Origin: an uncultured Woeseiaceae bacterium
GTDB taxonomy: Bacteria > Pseudomonadota > Gammaproteobacteria > Steroidobacterales > Woeseiaceae
Assembly (NCBI GenBank): GCA_945788575.1
Contig: CALZMR010000015.1
Location: 1 to 37,249 of the forward strand
Length of the DNA stretch: 37,249 nucleotides
Direction of reading: 5' to 3'
Below, piece by piece: positions 26,956 to 34,992 of this stretch (position 1 is the stretch's first letter; the number at the start of each line of letters is the position of its first letter). The notes beneath the pieces are model-generated. The model was given only the letters and a program-made list of their open reading frames with translations. It had not been told where the DNA came from and did no database searches. A program made the translations under genes and the position numbers.

Positions 26956-27285
26956 CTACTCGCGGCAGCGGAAGGTCAGACGCCGTTCGGTCGGGCTCTC
27001 ACGCCCAGCGGCGCGGCGATAGATTTCCTCGGTACGCGACGTGCCGCTGCCCAGTTGGCCGCCGGCAGTGCTGACACCCGACTGACCGGGCACTCGGGAT
27101 TCGGTGAACCCGGCCGTGCCGCAGGCATCCCGCGCCTGCTGGTAGCAGTCGGCCCAGTCTCGCGGGCAATACACGGTGAGATCGGTGGCGCTGGTCGTCA
27201 GTGTCGCCCTTGGCTTGCCGTCGGACGTCGTCCCGCAAGCGATCAGACACATGAACAGCGGCACTGTCAGCATGGCTCTCAGCAC
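26956..27285 (-). CDS. Small putative lipoprotein
   Basis: A 109-residue protein started by GTG at 27285, fixed by a perfect AAGGAGG at 27298-27292 with 6 nt spacing. The signal peptide MLRAMLTVPLFMCLIACG ends in the lipobox LIAC, so the mature protein would be lipid-anchored at Cys 17. The mature part has a cysteine cluster YCPRDWADCYQQARDACGTAGF that could form disulfides in the periplasm, then a Gly/Ser-rich linker and a basic C-terminus. It lies 27 nt after the GGDEF-EAL gene and 10 nt before the four-helix membrane gene on the same strand. No family was recognised. Confidence 0.78.
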   Translation of the reverse strand: MLRAMLTVPLFMCLIACGTTSDGKPRATLTTSATDLTVYCPRDWADCYQQARDACGTAGFTESRVPGQSGVSTAGGQLGSGTSRTEEIYRRAAGRESPTERRLTFRCRE

Positions 27286-27312
27286 GTGGAACCTCCTTCT
27301 GTCGGAAGCGTG

Positions 27313-29643
27313 TCAGGTCTGCAGTATACGATAGCTGCCGGAAGCGCCCGTACCCAGGGGTGCGGGCGGTTCGACGAAGTGTCCCTGAATGAAGTCGATG
27401 CCCACGTTGCGCAGCCAGTCGAAATCCTCCTGATGCTCGACCTGCTCGGCGACGATTCGGAACTGCATCGTGCGCGCCAGCTTGATCATCGCCGTCACCA
27501 TCTCCTGGTTCACGAGGTCCGATTCCAGATTTCGCGTGTACGTGCCATCGATCTTGAGGTAGTCGATCGGCAGGTGCTTGAGACTCGAGAACGATCCCAG
27601 ACCGCTGCCAAAATCGTCGAGTGAGAACTCGCAGCCGATGCCGTGCAGTACCTCGATGAAGCGTTGTGCATGCTGCACGTTGGAGAGGATCGCCGTCTCG
27701 GTCACTTCGAAACACATCGCCGGTGGCGGAACGCCGGAGCGATCCAGCGCGTCGACGACGAAGCCGAGGAAAGATTCGTCGGCCAGCGTCTGGCCTGACA
27801 GATTGACCGCACAGCTGCGATTCCCTGCGAGACGGATCTCGCCGCCGGAAATCGCGCCCAGCGTCGCATTGACGACCCAGCGGTCGATTTGCGGCATGAG
27901 CTGGTAGCGGTTTGCCGCGCTCAGGAAATCGGCCGTCTTGGTCGGGCGGCCGTGACTGTCTGTCAGGCGGATGAGCACCTCAACCGCCGGACCGCGCTCG
28001 AGGCCGCTGGTCATCGACAGGATCGGCTGCACCGCGAGTTCGAACGAGTTCTCGTGGAGTGCAGACTGTAACTGCCTGAGCCATTGAATGTCTCCACGCT
28101 CCCGCGCCACGGCTTCGTCGCGGGCGGAATAGATATGGATCTTGCCCTTGCCCTGCTGTTTGGCGACATAGCAGGCGGAATCGGCGGCGCTCAGTATGTC
28201 CTGGATGGAGCCGCTGGCGTGATTGATCTCAACGAGCCCGACCGATACGCCGATATTGAATATCTTGTCCTGCCAGACGAATCGATACTCCGCCACCGCG
28301 GTACAGATGTCCGACGCGATCTGCCTCGCCTTCTCGATCGGGCATCCGACCAACAGTGCGCCGAACTCGTCGCCTCCCAATCGGCCAACGTAGTCGGAAT
28401 CACGAACTTCCTCTTTGATCAGGCCAGCGACCTCGCGGAGCATGTTGTCCCCCGCAAGGTGGCCGCAGCTGTCATTGACGGCCTTGAAGCGATCCAGGTC
28501 CATGTAGAACAGCATATGCACCGCTTCTTCGGAGTGCGCCGTATCCAGCGACTCTTCGAGCCTTCGCTCGAACTCACGGCGATTGATAAGGCCGGTCAGC
28601 GCATCGTGCGTCGCCTGATAGCTCATCTTCCGCGTCAGGCCGCGCAGCTCGCTGACGTCGTGGAAGACGACTACGGTGCCGGAAACGCTGCTGCCGGGTC
28701 CGCGAATGGGTGATGCCGTAATTTCGACCGAGTGTTCGTGCTCGCCGTCGTCGGAGATCATGACCGCGCGCCGACCCATGTTCACCCGACGCCGCATCGC
28801 AAGACAGCGTTCCACGGGATCGCCCAAAGGACGCCGGTCCGCATCGTCGACGAGCGTGAACAACTCGCCGATTCGGTGCCCGGCGGCGTCATCGCGGTTG
28901 CTGCCGGTTAGGCTCTCGGCGGCAAGATTCATGTAGTCGATGCGACCGTCGTTGTCCGTCGTAATGACGCCTTCCGAGATCGACTCGAGCGTGTATTGCG
29001 CCTGACGCTTGCTGCGCGACAGTGACACCTCGAGGCTCTTGCGATGGCTGACGTCGCGCGCGACGGTGAGAATCGCCGGTTCGCCGCGAAAATCGATGTT
29101 GGAGCTTTGAGCCTCGACCCATAGTCCCGCTTCATCGCCGTTTATGAGCTGAATCTCGAGCCGCCGCGGCACGCTCTCGCGGGCGAGGCGCTTCTGGACG
29201 TTCTTTCGGAACAAAGCCCGGTACGCGGGCTTCACGAGGTCCGCGATTTCACGGCCGACGAGCTGCGCCGGTTCGAGACCGACGAGCCCGGCCGCCTGCT
29301 CGTTGGCGAGCATGATCTTCTCGTCGTGGATGATGACGATTTCCGGCAGCGTGCGTGCGAAGTCCCGGAACAGGCGATCGCGGCCCTGCAGTTTCAGGTC
29401 TCGCTCACCCAGGGCGTCGAACAGTCGATTCACGGTGTGCGCCAGGTCAGCCACTTCCGCGCGGTCCGGAATCTTGAGACGGCGGCCTACAGAAGCGTCG
29501 GCAGAGACCTCATGCAGCTCGCGATTGAATTCACTAAGACGCGCGGCCAGCCGCTGCCGGCTACGCCAAACCACACCGCCCACGAGCAGCGAGCTGACGA
29601 GCAGTATCGCGAGTACAAGAGTTACGAGGTTCGCTGACGACAC
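27313..29643 (-). CDS. PAS-PAS-GGDEF-EAL c-di-GMP regulator, membrane-anchored
   Basis: A 776-residue protein with one N-terminal membrane helix (about 5-26), a HAMP-like linker (27-80), two PAS domains (about 93-200 and 215-330), a GGDEF domain (about 345-505) and an EAL domain (about 520-765). The cyclase site GGDEF (423-427) and the inhibitory site RDSD (414-417, five residues upstream) are intact. The phosphodiesterase domain keeps NLSGQTL, EVTETAI, LDDFGSG (D676, D677), K697 and AEQVEH, but its name motif reads EVL (555-557) instead of EAL. Both activities are therefore possible. The start is taken as GTG 29643, without a clear Shine-Dalgarno. It heads a likely operon with a lipoprotein and a membrane protein. 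Confidence 0.95.
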   Translation of the reverse strand: MSSANLVTLVLAILLVSSLLVGGVVWRSRQRLAARLSEFNRELHEVSADASVGRRLKIPDRAEVADLAHTVNRLFDALGERDLKLQGRDRLFRDFARTLPEIVIIHDEKIMLANEQAAGLVGLEPAQLVGREIADLVKPAYRALFRKNVQKRLARESVPRRLEIQLINGDEAGLWVEAQSSNIDFRGEPAILTVARDVSHRKSLEVSLSRSKRQAQYTLESISEGVITTDNDGRIDYMNLAAESLTGSNRDDAAGHRIGELFTLVDDADRRPLGDPVERCLAMRRRVNMGRRAVMISDDGEHEHSVEITASPIRGPGSSVSGTVVVFHDVSELRGLTRKMSYQATHDALTGLINRREFERRLEESLDTAHSEEAVHMLFYMDLDRFKAVNDSCGHLAGDNMLREVAGLIKEEVRDSDYVGRLGGDEFGALLVGCPIEKARQIASDICTAVAEYRFVWQDKIFNIGVSVGLVEINHASGSIQDILSAADSACYVAKQQGKGKIHIYSARDEAVARERGDIQWLRQLQSALHENSFELAVQPILSMTSGLERGPAVEVLIRLTDSHGRPTKTADFLSAANRYQLMPQIDRWVVNATLGAISGGEIRLAGNRSCAVNLSGQTLADESFLGFVVDALDRSGVPPPAMCFEVTETAILSNVQHAQRFIEVLHGIGCEFSLDDFGSGLGSFSSLKHLPIDYLKIDGTYTRNLESDLVNQEMVTAMIKLARTMQFRIVAEQVEHQEDFDWLRNVGIDFIQGHFVEPPAPLGTGASGSYRILQT

Positions 29644-29811
29644 TCAGCGCACCCAGAGGTGATGCCGCACAAAAATCATTTGCGATTATTGTCCGCCCGA
29701 AATCCGTCTCCGGCGTCGGAGAAAGCGTTCAGAGTATTCCCGTTTTGAGCTCCCGCCAAGCATAGCCCAGCCGCCGTGTGTCGCCTGCTCTATTCACCAT
29801 AATTCCATCGG

Positions 29812-29817
29812 TATACT
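29812..29817 (+). promoter_or_regulatory. Possible -10 element for the Pcm-like gene
   Basis: TATACT at 29812-29817 matches the -10 consensus at 5 of 6 and would start transcription about 60 nt before the ATG at 29884. No good -35 lies at the right distance. The 240-nt gap 29644-29883 shows nothing else clear. Confidence 0.25.
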
Positions 29818-29883
29818 GAGCGCCTGGGATAAAGGACGTGACAGGATTTTGCTATTGTTTTCATTGGATTACAGGCTAGCGCT

Positions 29884-30534
29884 ATGGATACTGACTTTGC
29901 TCGCGCGAAGATGATCGAACAACAGGTACGCGCGTGGGACGTTCTCGACAAAGACGTTCTCGAGGTACTCGCGGAGACCCCGCGCGAAGACTTCGTACCG
30001 GCCGACTTCAAAACGCTCGCTTTTGCCGACAGCGAGATACCCATCGGTCACGGTCAATGGATGATGACACCCACCGTGGAAGGCAGAGTGCTGCAGGCGC
30101 TGGAGCTCGAAGCGACGGATCGGATTCTCGAGGTCGGCACGGGGTCGGGGTACCTGACCGCCTGTCTCGCAAGGCTCGGGGGACAGGTTGTGAGCCTCGA
30201 GTTATACGCCGATCTTCTCGAATCGGCTCGCGAGAAGCTCGACTCGGCGGGCATCGAAAACGTGGAGCTTGTGGAGATGGACGCGATGCGCGAGCTGCCG
30301 GACGGTCGTTTCGACGCGATTGCGGTAACGGGCTCCATACAGCACTTCGACCCGCGCTTCGTCAGAGCCTTGCGGCCCGGAGGCCGTTTGTTTGTCGTCG
30401 TCGGCGATGCGCCGGTCATGGACGCGCGGCGAGTCCGCTACGAGGGCGACAACGACTGGCACAGCGAGAGCCTGTTCGAGACGGAGCTGAAACCGCTCGT
30501 ACATGGTTCTTTACCACCGCAGTTTTCGTTCTGA
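29884..30534 (+). CDS. Pcm-like (protein-L-isoaspartate O-methyltransferase family) methyltransferase
   Basis: A 216-residue SAM-dependent methyltransferase. Motif I is ILEVGTGSGYLTACLARLGG at residues 81-100, and RFDAIAVTGS near 140 follows the post-I acidic segment VVSLELYADLL. The N-terminal part FADSEIPIGHGQWMMTP resembles the isoaspartate-binding loop of true Pcm, but where those have GQTIS the protein reads GQWMM, so the conserved serine is missing. Proteins of this type lie beside tolC in several gammaproteobacteria and their substrate may differ from isoaspartate (inference). Here it precedes tolC by 191 nt. SAM for it would come from metK and its by-product go to ahcY. Confidence 0.85.
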   Translation: MDTDFARAKMIEQQVRAWDVLDKDVLEVLAETPREDFVPADFKTLAFADSEIPIGHGQWMMTPTVEGRVLQALELEATDRILEVGTGSGYLTACLARLGGQVVSLELYADLLESAREKLDSAGIENVELVEMDAMRELPDGRFDAIAVTGSIQHFDPRFVRALRPGGRLFVVVGDAPVMDARRVRYEGDNDWHSESLFETELKPLVHGSLPPQFSF

Positions 30535-30664
30535 ATGGACGGGCAGCGGGCACGGCGAATGCCGAGGGCATTGCCGTACCCGGCAAAAAAAAGAAACCAG
30601 TTTGGAACCTGCCGCATCTATAGAAGGTCAGTACCCTTCGACGCGGTATCATGCACGTCAGCTA

Positions 30665-30696
30665 TTGACTGATTTAGTGATATAGTCAACTATAAC
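30665..30696 (+). promoter_or_regulatory. Promoter/operator region of tolC with inverted repeats
   Basis: TTGACT at 30665-30670 (5 of 6 to the -35) and TATAAC at 30691-30696 (5 of 6 to the -10) are 20 nt apart, longer than ideal. TATAGTCAACTATA at 30681-30694 is a 6-2-6 inverted repeat, and TTGACT is complementary to AGTCAA at 30684-30689. The combination looks like an operator between or over the promoter elements, as for a repressed or activated efflux gene. Confidence 0.38.
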
Positions 30697-30725
30697 ACCT
30701 CACGGCAGCCGGAACCCCAAAAAAA

Positions 30726-32147
30726 ATGAAGAATTCCATGAGTTTCAAGTCTCTGATCGTCGTCGCTGCGCTTCTGGCACTGCCCGGCGTGGCCAGCGCG
30801 GCGTCGCTGCTGGAGATCTATCAGCAGGCGCTGCAGAGCGACCCGAGGATTCACGAGGCCGAGGCACGCCGGCTGGCGTCGCTGGAGGCCGCGCCGCAGG
30901 CGCGCGGAGTACTCCTGCCGCAGGTCTCCTTCGGCGGCGAATGGACACGCACGGATAGCTCCGGAACCGCAGTAGACGCCGACGCAAGCGGCAACTTCGG
31001 TACCTTTTCCTCGGACACGGAGTCCGAGACCACCCAGTGGCAGTTCACGCTGCGGCAGACCTTGTTCCGCTGGGACCAGATCGTGGGTCTCCGCCAGGCG
31101 GACAAAGTCGTCGCCCGTGCGGAAGCGGATCGCGAGGCCGCACAGCAGGACCTGATTGTTCGCGTGACGCAGCGTTATTTCGATGTCCTTGCCGCCGAAG
31201 ATCGATTGCGGGCCATTCATGCGAACCGGACTGCCATCGCGCGGCAGCTCGAGCAGGCAAAGCAGCGCTTCGAGGTCGGCCTGATCGCCATCACCGCGGT
31301 TCAGGAATCGCAGGCTGCCTATGACGTGGCTGTCGCGGACGAGATTGGCGCCAAGCGCAGCCTTGCGACAGCGCGAGAGTTCCTGCGCGAGATAACCGGT
31401 GAATACATCTCCGATCTCGACGCGCCCAGCGACGATCTGCCCTTGAATACACCCGACCCCGCGAGCGAGACTGCGTGGATCGACCTGGCAATGAGCCAGA
31501 ACCTGGCGCTGATTTCCGCGCGTCTTGATGAGCGACTGGCGCGGGACGAAATCGCGTTCCGGCGCAACGGCCACTATCCGACGATCGATCTGGTCGCATC
31601 GTCGGGTGAGCGCGACACGACCTCGGATCGCAGCATCAATGGACTACCACCGCTGCCCGCGGACAGTGACGGCAGCAGCGACAGTATCGGCATCCAATTT
31701 ACCGTGCCGCTGTTCGCAGGTGGCGTCACGTCCTCACGGGTGCGTGAGGCCGTCTATTTGCATCGCGCGACTCGCGAAAACCTGCAGCGAGTAACGCGCG
31801 AGACCGAGCGGCAGACTCGAGATGCCTATCTTGGCGTGCTGTCGGAGATCAGCCGCGTGCAGGCCTTGTCGCAGGCCGTTCAGTCCAGCCGCACGGCTCT
31901 GGAGGCGACCCAGGCCGGCTTCGACGTCGGCACGCGCACGATTGTGGACGTGCTGAACTCGCAGTTCACGCTTTACCAGTCCATCACGAACTACTACCAG
32001 AGCCGCTACGACTACATACTGAATGTCATGCGCTTGAAGCAGGCGGCTGGGACGCTGCAGGTGCAGGATCTCGAGGCGCTCGAGCGGTTCCTCATCGACC
32101 GGCAGACACCCGAAGAAGAGTTCGCGGCCGAAGAGGCGGAAGAATAA
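30726..32147 (+). CDS. tolC: TolC-family outer membrane channel protein
   Basis: A 473-residue outer-membrane efflux protein. The signal peptide is read from SLIVVAALLALPGVASA with cleavage before ASLLEIYQQAL, the classic first helix of TolC. Two repeats of the outer-membrane-efflux domain follow, with long helices (for example FEVGLIAITAVQESQAAYDVAVADE near residue 180 and GFDVGTRTIVDVLNSQFTLYQS near 399, the two structural repeats' matching FDVG/FEVG positions). It forms a trimeric duct for tripartite efflux or type I secretion; no membrane fusion or pump gene is adjacent. The ATG at 30726 follows an A-rich stretch without clear Shine-Dalgarno; Met 5 is an alternative. It ends 1 nt from the convergent waaA. 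Confidence 0.95.
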   Translation: MKNSMSFKSLIVVAALLALPGVASAASLLEIYQQALQSDPRIHEAEARRLASLEAAPQARGVLLPQVSFGGEWTRTDSSGTAVDADASGNFGTFSSDTESETTQWQFTLRQTLFRWDQIVGLRQADKVVARAEADREAAQQDLIVRVTQRYFDVLAAEDRLRAIHANRTAIARQLEQAKQRFEVGLIAITAVQESQAAYDVAVADEIGAKRSLATAREFLREITGEYISDLDAPSDDLPLNTPDPASETAWIDLAMSQNLALISARLDERLARDEIAFRRNGHYPTIDLVASSGERDTTSDRSINGLPPLPADSDGSSDSIGIQFTVPLFAGGVTSSRVREAVYLHRATRENLQRVTRETERQTRDAYLGVLSEISRVQALSQAVQSSRTALEATQAGFDVGTRTIVDVLNSQFTLYQSITNYYQSRYDYILNVMRLKQAAGTLQVQDLEALERFLIDRQTPEEEFAAEEAEE

Positions 32148-32148
32148 G

Positions 32149-33408
32149 CTAGCTCATCAAAGGATCGACGAGCTCGAGGAGGCGCCCCAGGGCGCCTCTG
32201 TTCGTTTCGAGCAGCGATCGTCCGCGCATTCCGAGCGCGGCGGCTTCCTCGGGGTTCCTCAGCAGCCAGTCGACCATGTTCTCGAGTTCCGCACCGTCCG
32301 CAATCATCCGGCAGGCATCGTCCAGAACGAACTGTTCGGCGATCTCCTGCGCGTTGAAAACGTGCGGACCTGTCAGTACCGGCCGGCCCAGCGCGGCCGG
32401 TTCGAGGAGATTGTGACCGCCGATGGGCGTAAGACTGCCGCCGACAAAGGCGATATCCGAGGCAGCGTAGAACATCGGCACCTCACCCATCGTGTCGCCG
32501 AGGAATACGCTGGTCGACGCATCGCAGGAACGCTCTTCGGTGCGAGCTACGTATTCGAACGAGCCGCGCTCGAGGAACTCACGAACCGAGTCGAAACGCT
32601 CGGGATGTCGCGGAACGAGCAAGAGCAGTAGCTCGGGGTGTTCCTCGCGCAGACGTTCGTGAGCCGCCAACACGATGCTTTCCTCTCCCTCGTGCGTACT
32701 TGCCGCGATCCAGACCGGCCTGTTGCCAAGCGTCTCGCGTCGAAATGCCCGCCCACGCTCGTGGAGGTCGTCCGGCAGTTCAATATCGAACTTGATGTTG
32801 CCCGTCACGCGCGTGCGCTCGGGGGCAGCACCGAGTTCGAGGAACCGGTTGGCATCGGCTGTACTCTGCGCCGCGATGACGATGCCGTGCGACACGGTCT
32901 CGCGAAACAGCGGCAGCAGGCGACGGTAGTTGGCGACCGAGCGAGGTGAAATTCTTGCGCTGGCGAGCACGAGAGGAATACCGCGCGTGCCGCAGCCGTA
33001 GTAGAGATTCGGCCATATCTCGGTCTCGATGATCAGCGCAATGCGCGGATCGATGGCCTCGAACAGGCGCCTGACGGCGCCCGGCGTTTCGAAAGGGATG
33101 TAGCAGTGTTGAACCGAATCGCCGAACAGCGACCTTATGCGCGCGGCTCCGGTTGGCGTAACGGTGGTCACAATGACCGGATGCGCCGGGTACTTACGCG
33201 CCAATGCTCGAATCATCGGCGCGGCAGCGACCACTTCGCCAACCGATACCGCGTGCACCCAGATCGACGACCTGAGCTTTGGGTAACCGAGTCCGAATCG
33301 TTGGCCGATCTGGAGCCTGTAGCTCCGATTGACGATGGCCTTGCCGAGCCAATACATCGCGTAGGCCGGCATCAGAAGATAGACGAGCAGGTTGTAGAAG
33401 AAGCGCAC
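32149..33408 (-). CDS. waaA: 3-deoxy-D-manno-octulosonic acid (Kdo) transferase
   Basis: A 419-residue glycosyltransferase that adds Kdo to lipid A precursor at the inner membrane. An N-terminal membrane-anchoring segment (about 5-25) precedes WVHAVSVGEVVAA, with E58 in the expected catalytic SVGE position. Also visible are PFETPGAVRRLF, IIETEIWPNLYYGC near residue 126, TGNIKFD near 202, and the sugar-nucleotide-binding region GGSLTPIGGHNLLEPAALGRPVLTGPH near 328. The start is GTG at 33408, 10 nt after hldE, so hldE-waaA form an LPS-core operon. It converges on tolC, with stop codons 1 nt apart. No lesion was seen. Confidence 0.97.
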   Translation of the reverse strand: MRFFYNLLVYLLMPAYAMYWLGKAIVNRSYRLQIGQRFGLGYPKLRSSIWVHAVSVGEVVAAAPMIRALARKYPAHPVIVTTVTPTGAARIRSLFGDSVQHCYIPFETPGAVRRLFEAIDPRIALIIETEIWPNLYYGCGTRGIPLVLASARISPRSVANYRRLLPLFRETVSHGIVIAAQSTADANRFLELGAAPERTRVTGNIKFDIELPDDLHERGRAFRRETLGNRPVWIAASTHEGEESIVLAAHERLREEHPELLLLLVPRHPERFDSVREFLERGSFEYVARTEERSCDASTSVFLGDTMGEVPMFYAASDIAFVGGSLTPIGGHNLLEPAALGRPVLTGPHVFNAQEIAEQFVLDDACRMIADGAELENMVDWLLRNPEEAAALGMRGRSLLETNRGALGRLLELVDPLMS

Positions 33409-33418
33409 TTCGGTGCCG

Positions 33419-34837
33419 TCAGTCCTTCAGCCGGTCGATCATCCGTGTCGTCGAATGCCCGTCGCGGAATGCGAGCACACGAACCTCGCCACCGTTCTCG
33501 AGTACGGCCGAGCCCCCGGCGATCGCTTCGGGCTCGTAGTCGCCGCCCTTCACCAGCACGTCCGGCAGCGCTGCGCCGATGAGTTCGGCCGGCGTGTCCT
33601 CGGCAAACGGTACAACCCAGTCTACGGCCGCGAGCCCGGCAAGGACGAGCATGCGATCCTCGAGCGCGTTGATCGGCCGGGAATCGCCTTTGAGACGCTT
33701 GACCGAATCGTCGTCGTTGACTGCGACGACCAGACGATCGCCGAGGCTCTTCGCCTCCTCCAGATACGACACGTGGCCGGCGTGCAGGATATCGAAGCAG
33801 CCGTTGGTCATTACGATGCGCTCGCCGCGCTCGCGGGCTTCAGTCAACAGTGCAAGCAGTGCGTCACGCTGCACGAGGCCGCGGCCGCCCTGGCCGCGCT
33901 GGTGCAACGCGACTCTGATCTCGGACGGCGTGACCGTCGCAACGCCGATCTTGCGCACGACGAGCCCGGCAGCGAGATTGGCGAGAGCCGCCGACGAGTC
34001 CATCCCCTGCCCGCTTGCGAGCGTGGCAGCGAGAGTCGCGATGACCGTATCGCCGGCGCCCGTGACGTCATAGACCTCGCGGGCCTGGGTCGAGAGGAAC
34101 AGAGGCTCACGATCCGTCTCCAGCAGCATCATGCCCTTCTCGCTGCGGGTGACGAGCAAGGCCTCGAGTTTCAACGACTCCTGCATCGCCTGACCGCGGC
34201 GGACGAGTGTTTCGTCGTCATCGCACTGGCCGGCAACCGCTTCGAATTCCGTTTGGTTCGGCGTAATCAGCGTTGCGCCGCGGTACTTCGCGAAATCGGA
34301 ACCCTTGGGATCGATGAGCACCGGCACTCCGGCCTCGAGGCAAACGTCGATCATCGCGCTGACTTCGGTCAACGCGCCCTTGCCGTAGTCAGACAGAATG
34401 ACGGCGCCGGCGCCGGCGAGCGCGCCCTTGAGAATGTCGACAAGATGATCGCCTGGGAGACTGGCGGCGTTCTCCTGATCGAGCCTGATGAGCTGCTGGC
34501 CGCGGCTCTGAACCCGTGTCTTGGTGATCGTTGGCCGATCCGCGACGCGATGGAAGTCACAGTGGATCCCGCGATCGGTGAGGATCCGCTCGAGTTCGTC
34601 GGCCTCTTTGTCCTGACCGACAACCCCTATCAGCTTTGTCTCGACGCCGAGGGCCGCCAGGTTGACGGCCACGTTGGCCGCACCGCCGGCACGATCGTCG
34701 GCTTCCTGCACGTGCACCACGGGCACAGGCGCCTCGGGCGAGATGCGGCTCGTCGCGCCGAACAGGTACTTGTCGAGCATGACGTCGCCGACCACGACAA
34801 CACGCGCGCTGGAGTAATCAGGTATCGATAAAATCAC
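33419..34837 (-). CDS. hldE: Bifunctional heptose-7-phosphate kinase / heptose-1-phosphate adenylyltransferase
   Basis: A 472-residue two-domain enzyme making ADP-heptose for LPS inner core. The N-terminal ribokinase-like domain has VVGDVMLDKYLFG, TSRISPEAPVPVV, GGAANVAVNLAALG near residue 52 and VTGAGDTVIATLA near 260. The C-terminal nucleotidyltransferase domain begins with VMTNGCFDILHAGHVSYLEEA near 345 (HxGH) and NDDDSVKRLKGDSRPIN. The start is GTG at 34837, giving MILSIPDYSSARVVVVGD, which aligns with E. coli HldE; no Shine-Dalgarno is visible there. It is the first gene of an operon with waaA. A same-length open frame on the opposite strand is a composition artefact. Confidence 0.98.
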   Translation of the reverse strand: MILSIPDYSSARVVVVGDVMLDKYLFGATSRISPEAPVPVVHVQEADDRAGGAANVAVNLAALGVETKLIGVVGQDKEADELERILTDRGIHCDFHRVADRPTITKTRVQSRGQQLIRLDQENAASLPGDHLVDILKGALAGAGAVILSDYGKGALTEVSAMIDVCLEAGVPVLIDPKGSDFAKYRGATLITPNQTEFEAVAGQCDDDETLVRRGQAMQESLKLEALLVTRSEKGMMLLETDREPLFLSTQAREVYDVTGAGDTVIATLAATLASGQGMDSSAALANLAAGLVVRKIGVATVTPSEIRVALHQRGQGGRGLVQRDALLALLTEARERGERIVMTNGCFDILHAGHVSYLEEAKSLGDRLVVAVNDDDSVKRLKGDSRPINALEDRMLVLAGLAAVDWVVPFAEDTPAELIGAALPDVLVKGGDYEPEAIAGGSAVLENGGEVRVLAFRDGHSTTRMIDRLKD

Positions 34838-34942
34838 GGCGCGACTTTAGCATGGCTCGTGGTGGGGCCGCAGCGGCTGAAGCGGCCGGGAGCCCGCGTC
34901 AACCCAGAATGACGCAATCCTCCGTCCTCCTGCGCTGCTACA

Positions 34943-34970
34943 TTTATACGGGACCGTCCACGGACGTCCA
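34943..34970 (-). promoter_or_regulatory. Possible hldE promoter
   Basis: On the minus strand TGGACG (34970-34965, 4 of 6) and TATAAA (34948-34943, 5 of 6) are spaced by 16 nt, about 100 nt ahead of the hldE GTG. It lies in the 155-nt divergent gap with the amidohydrolase gene. Confidence 0.32.
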
Positions 34971-34982
34971 GATCGATACCAT

Positions 34983-34986
34983 GGAG
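34983..34986 (+). promoter_or_regulatory. Ribosome binding site that fixes the amidohydrolase start
   Basis: GGAG at 34983-34986 lies 6 nt before the ATG at 34993, and that ATG puts the signal peptide at the N-terminus. The upstream ATGs at 34852, 34981 and 34987 are less likely. Confidence 0.55.
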
Positions 34987-34992
34987 ATGACT

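Noticed and set aside
30565-30600. Terminator after the Pcm-like gene
   Set aside because: TTGCCG/CGGCAA can form a hairpin, but on the plus strand it is followed by A's, not T's, so it is not a terminator in either direction.
33413-34831. A 472-codon plus-strand open frame opposite hldE
   Set aside because: It is an almost exact mirror of hldE, shows no domain, and such long antisense frames are expected in GC-rich coding DNA.
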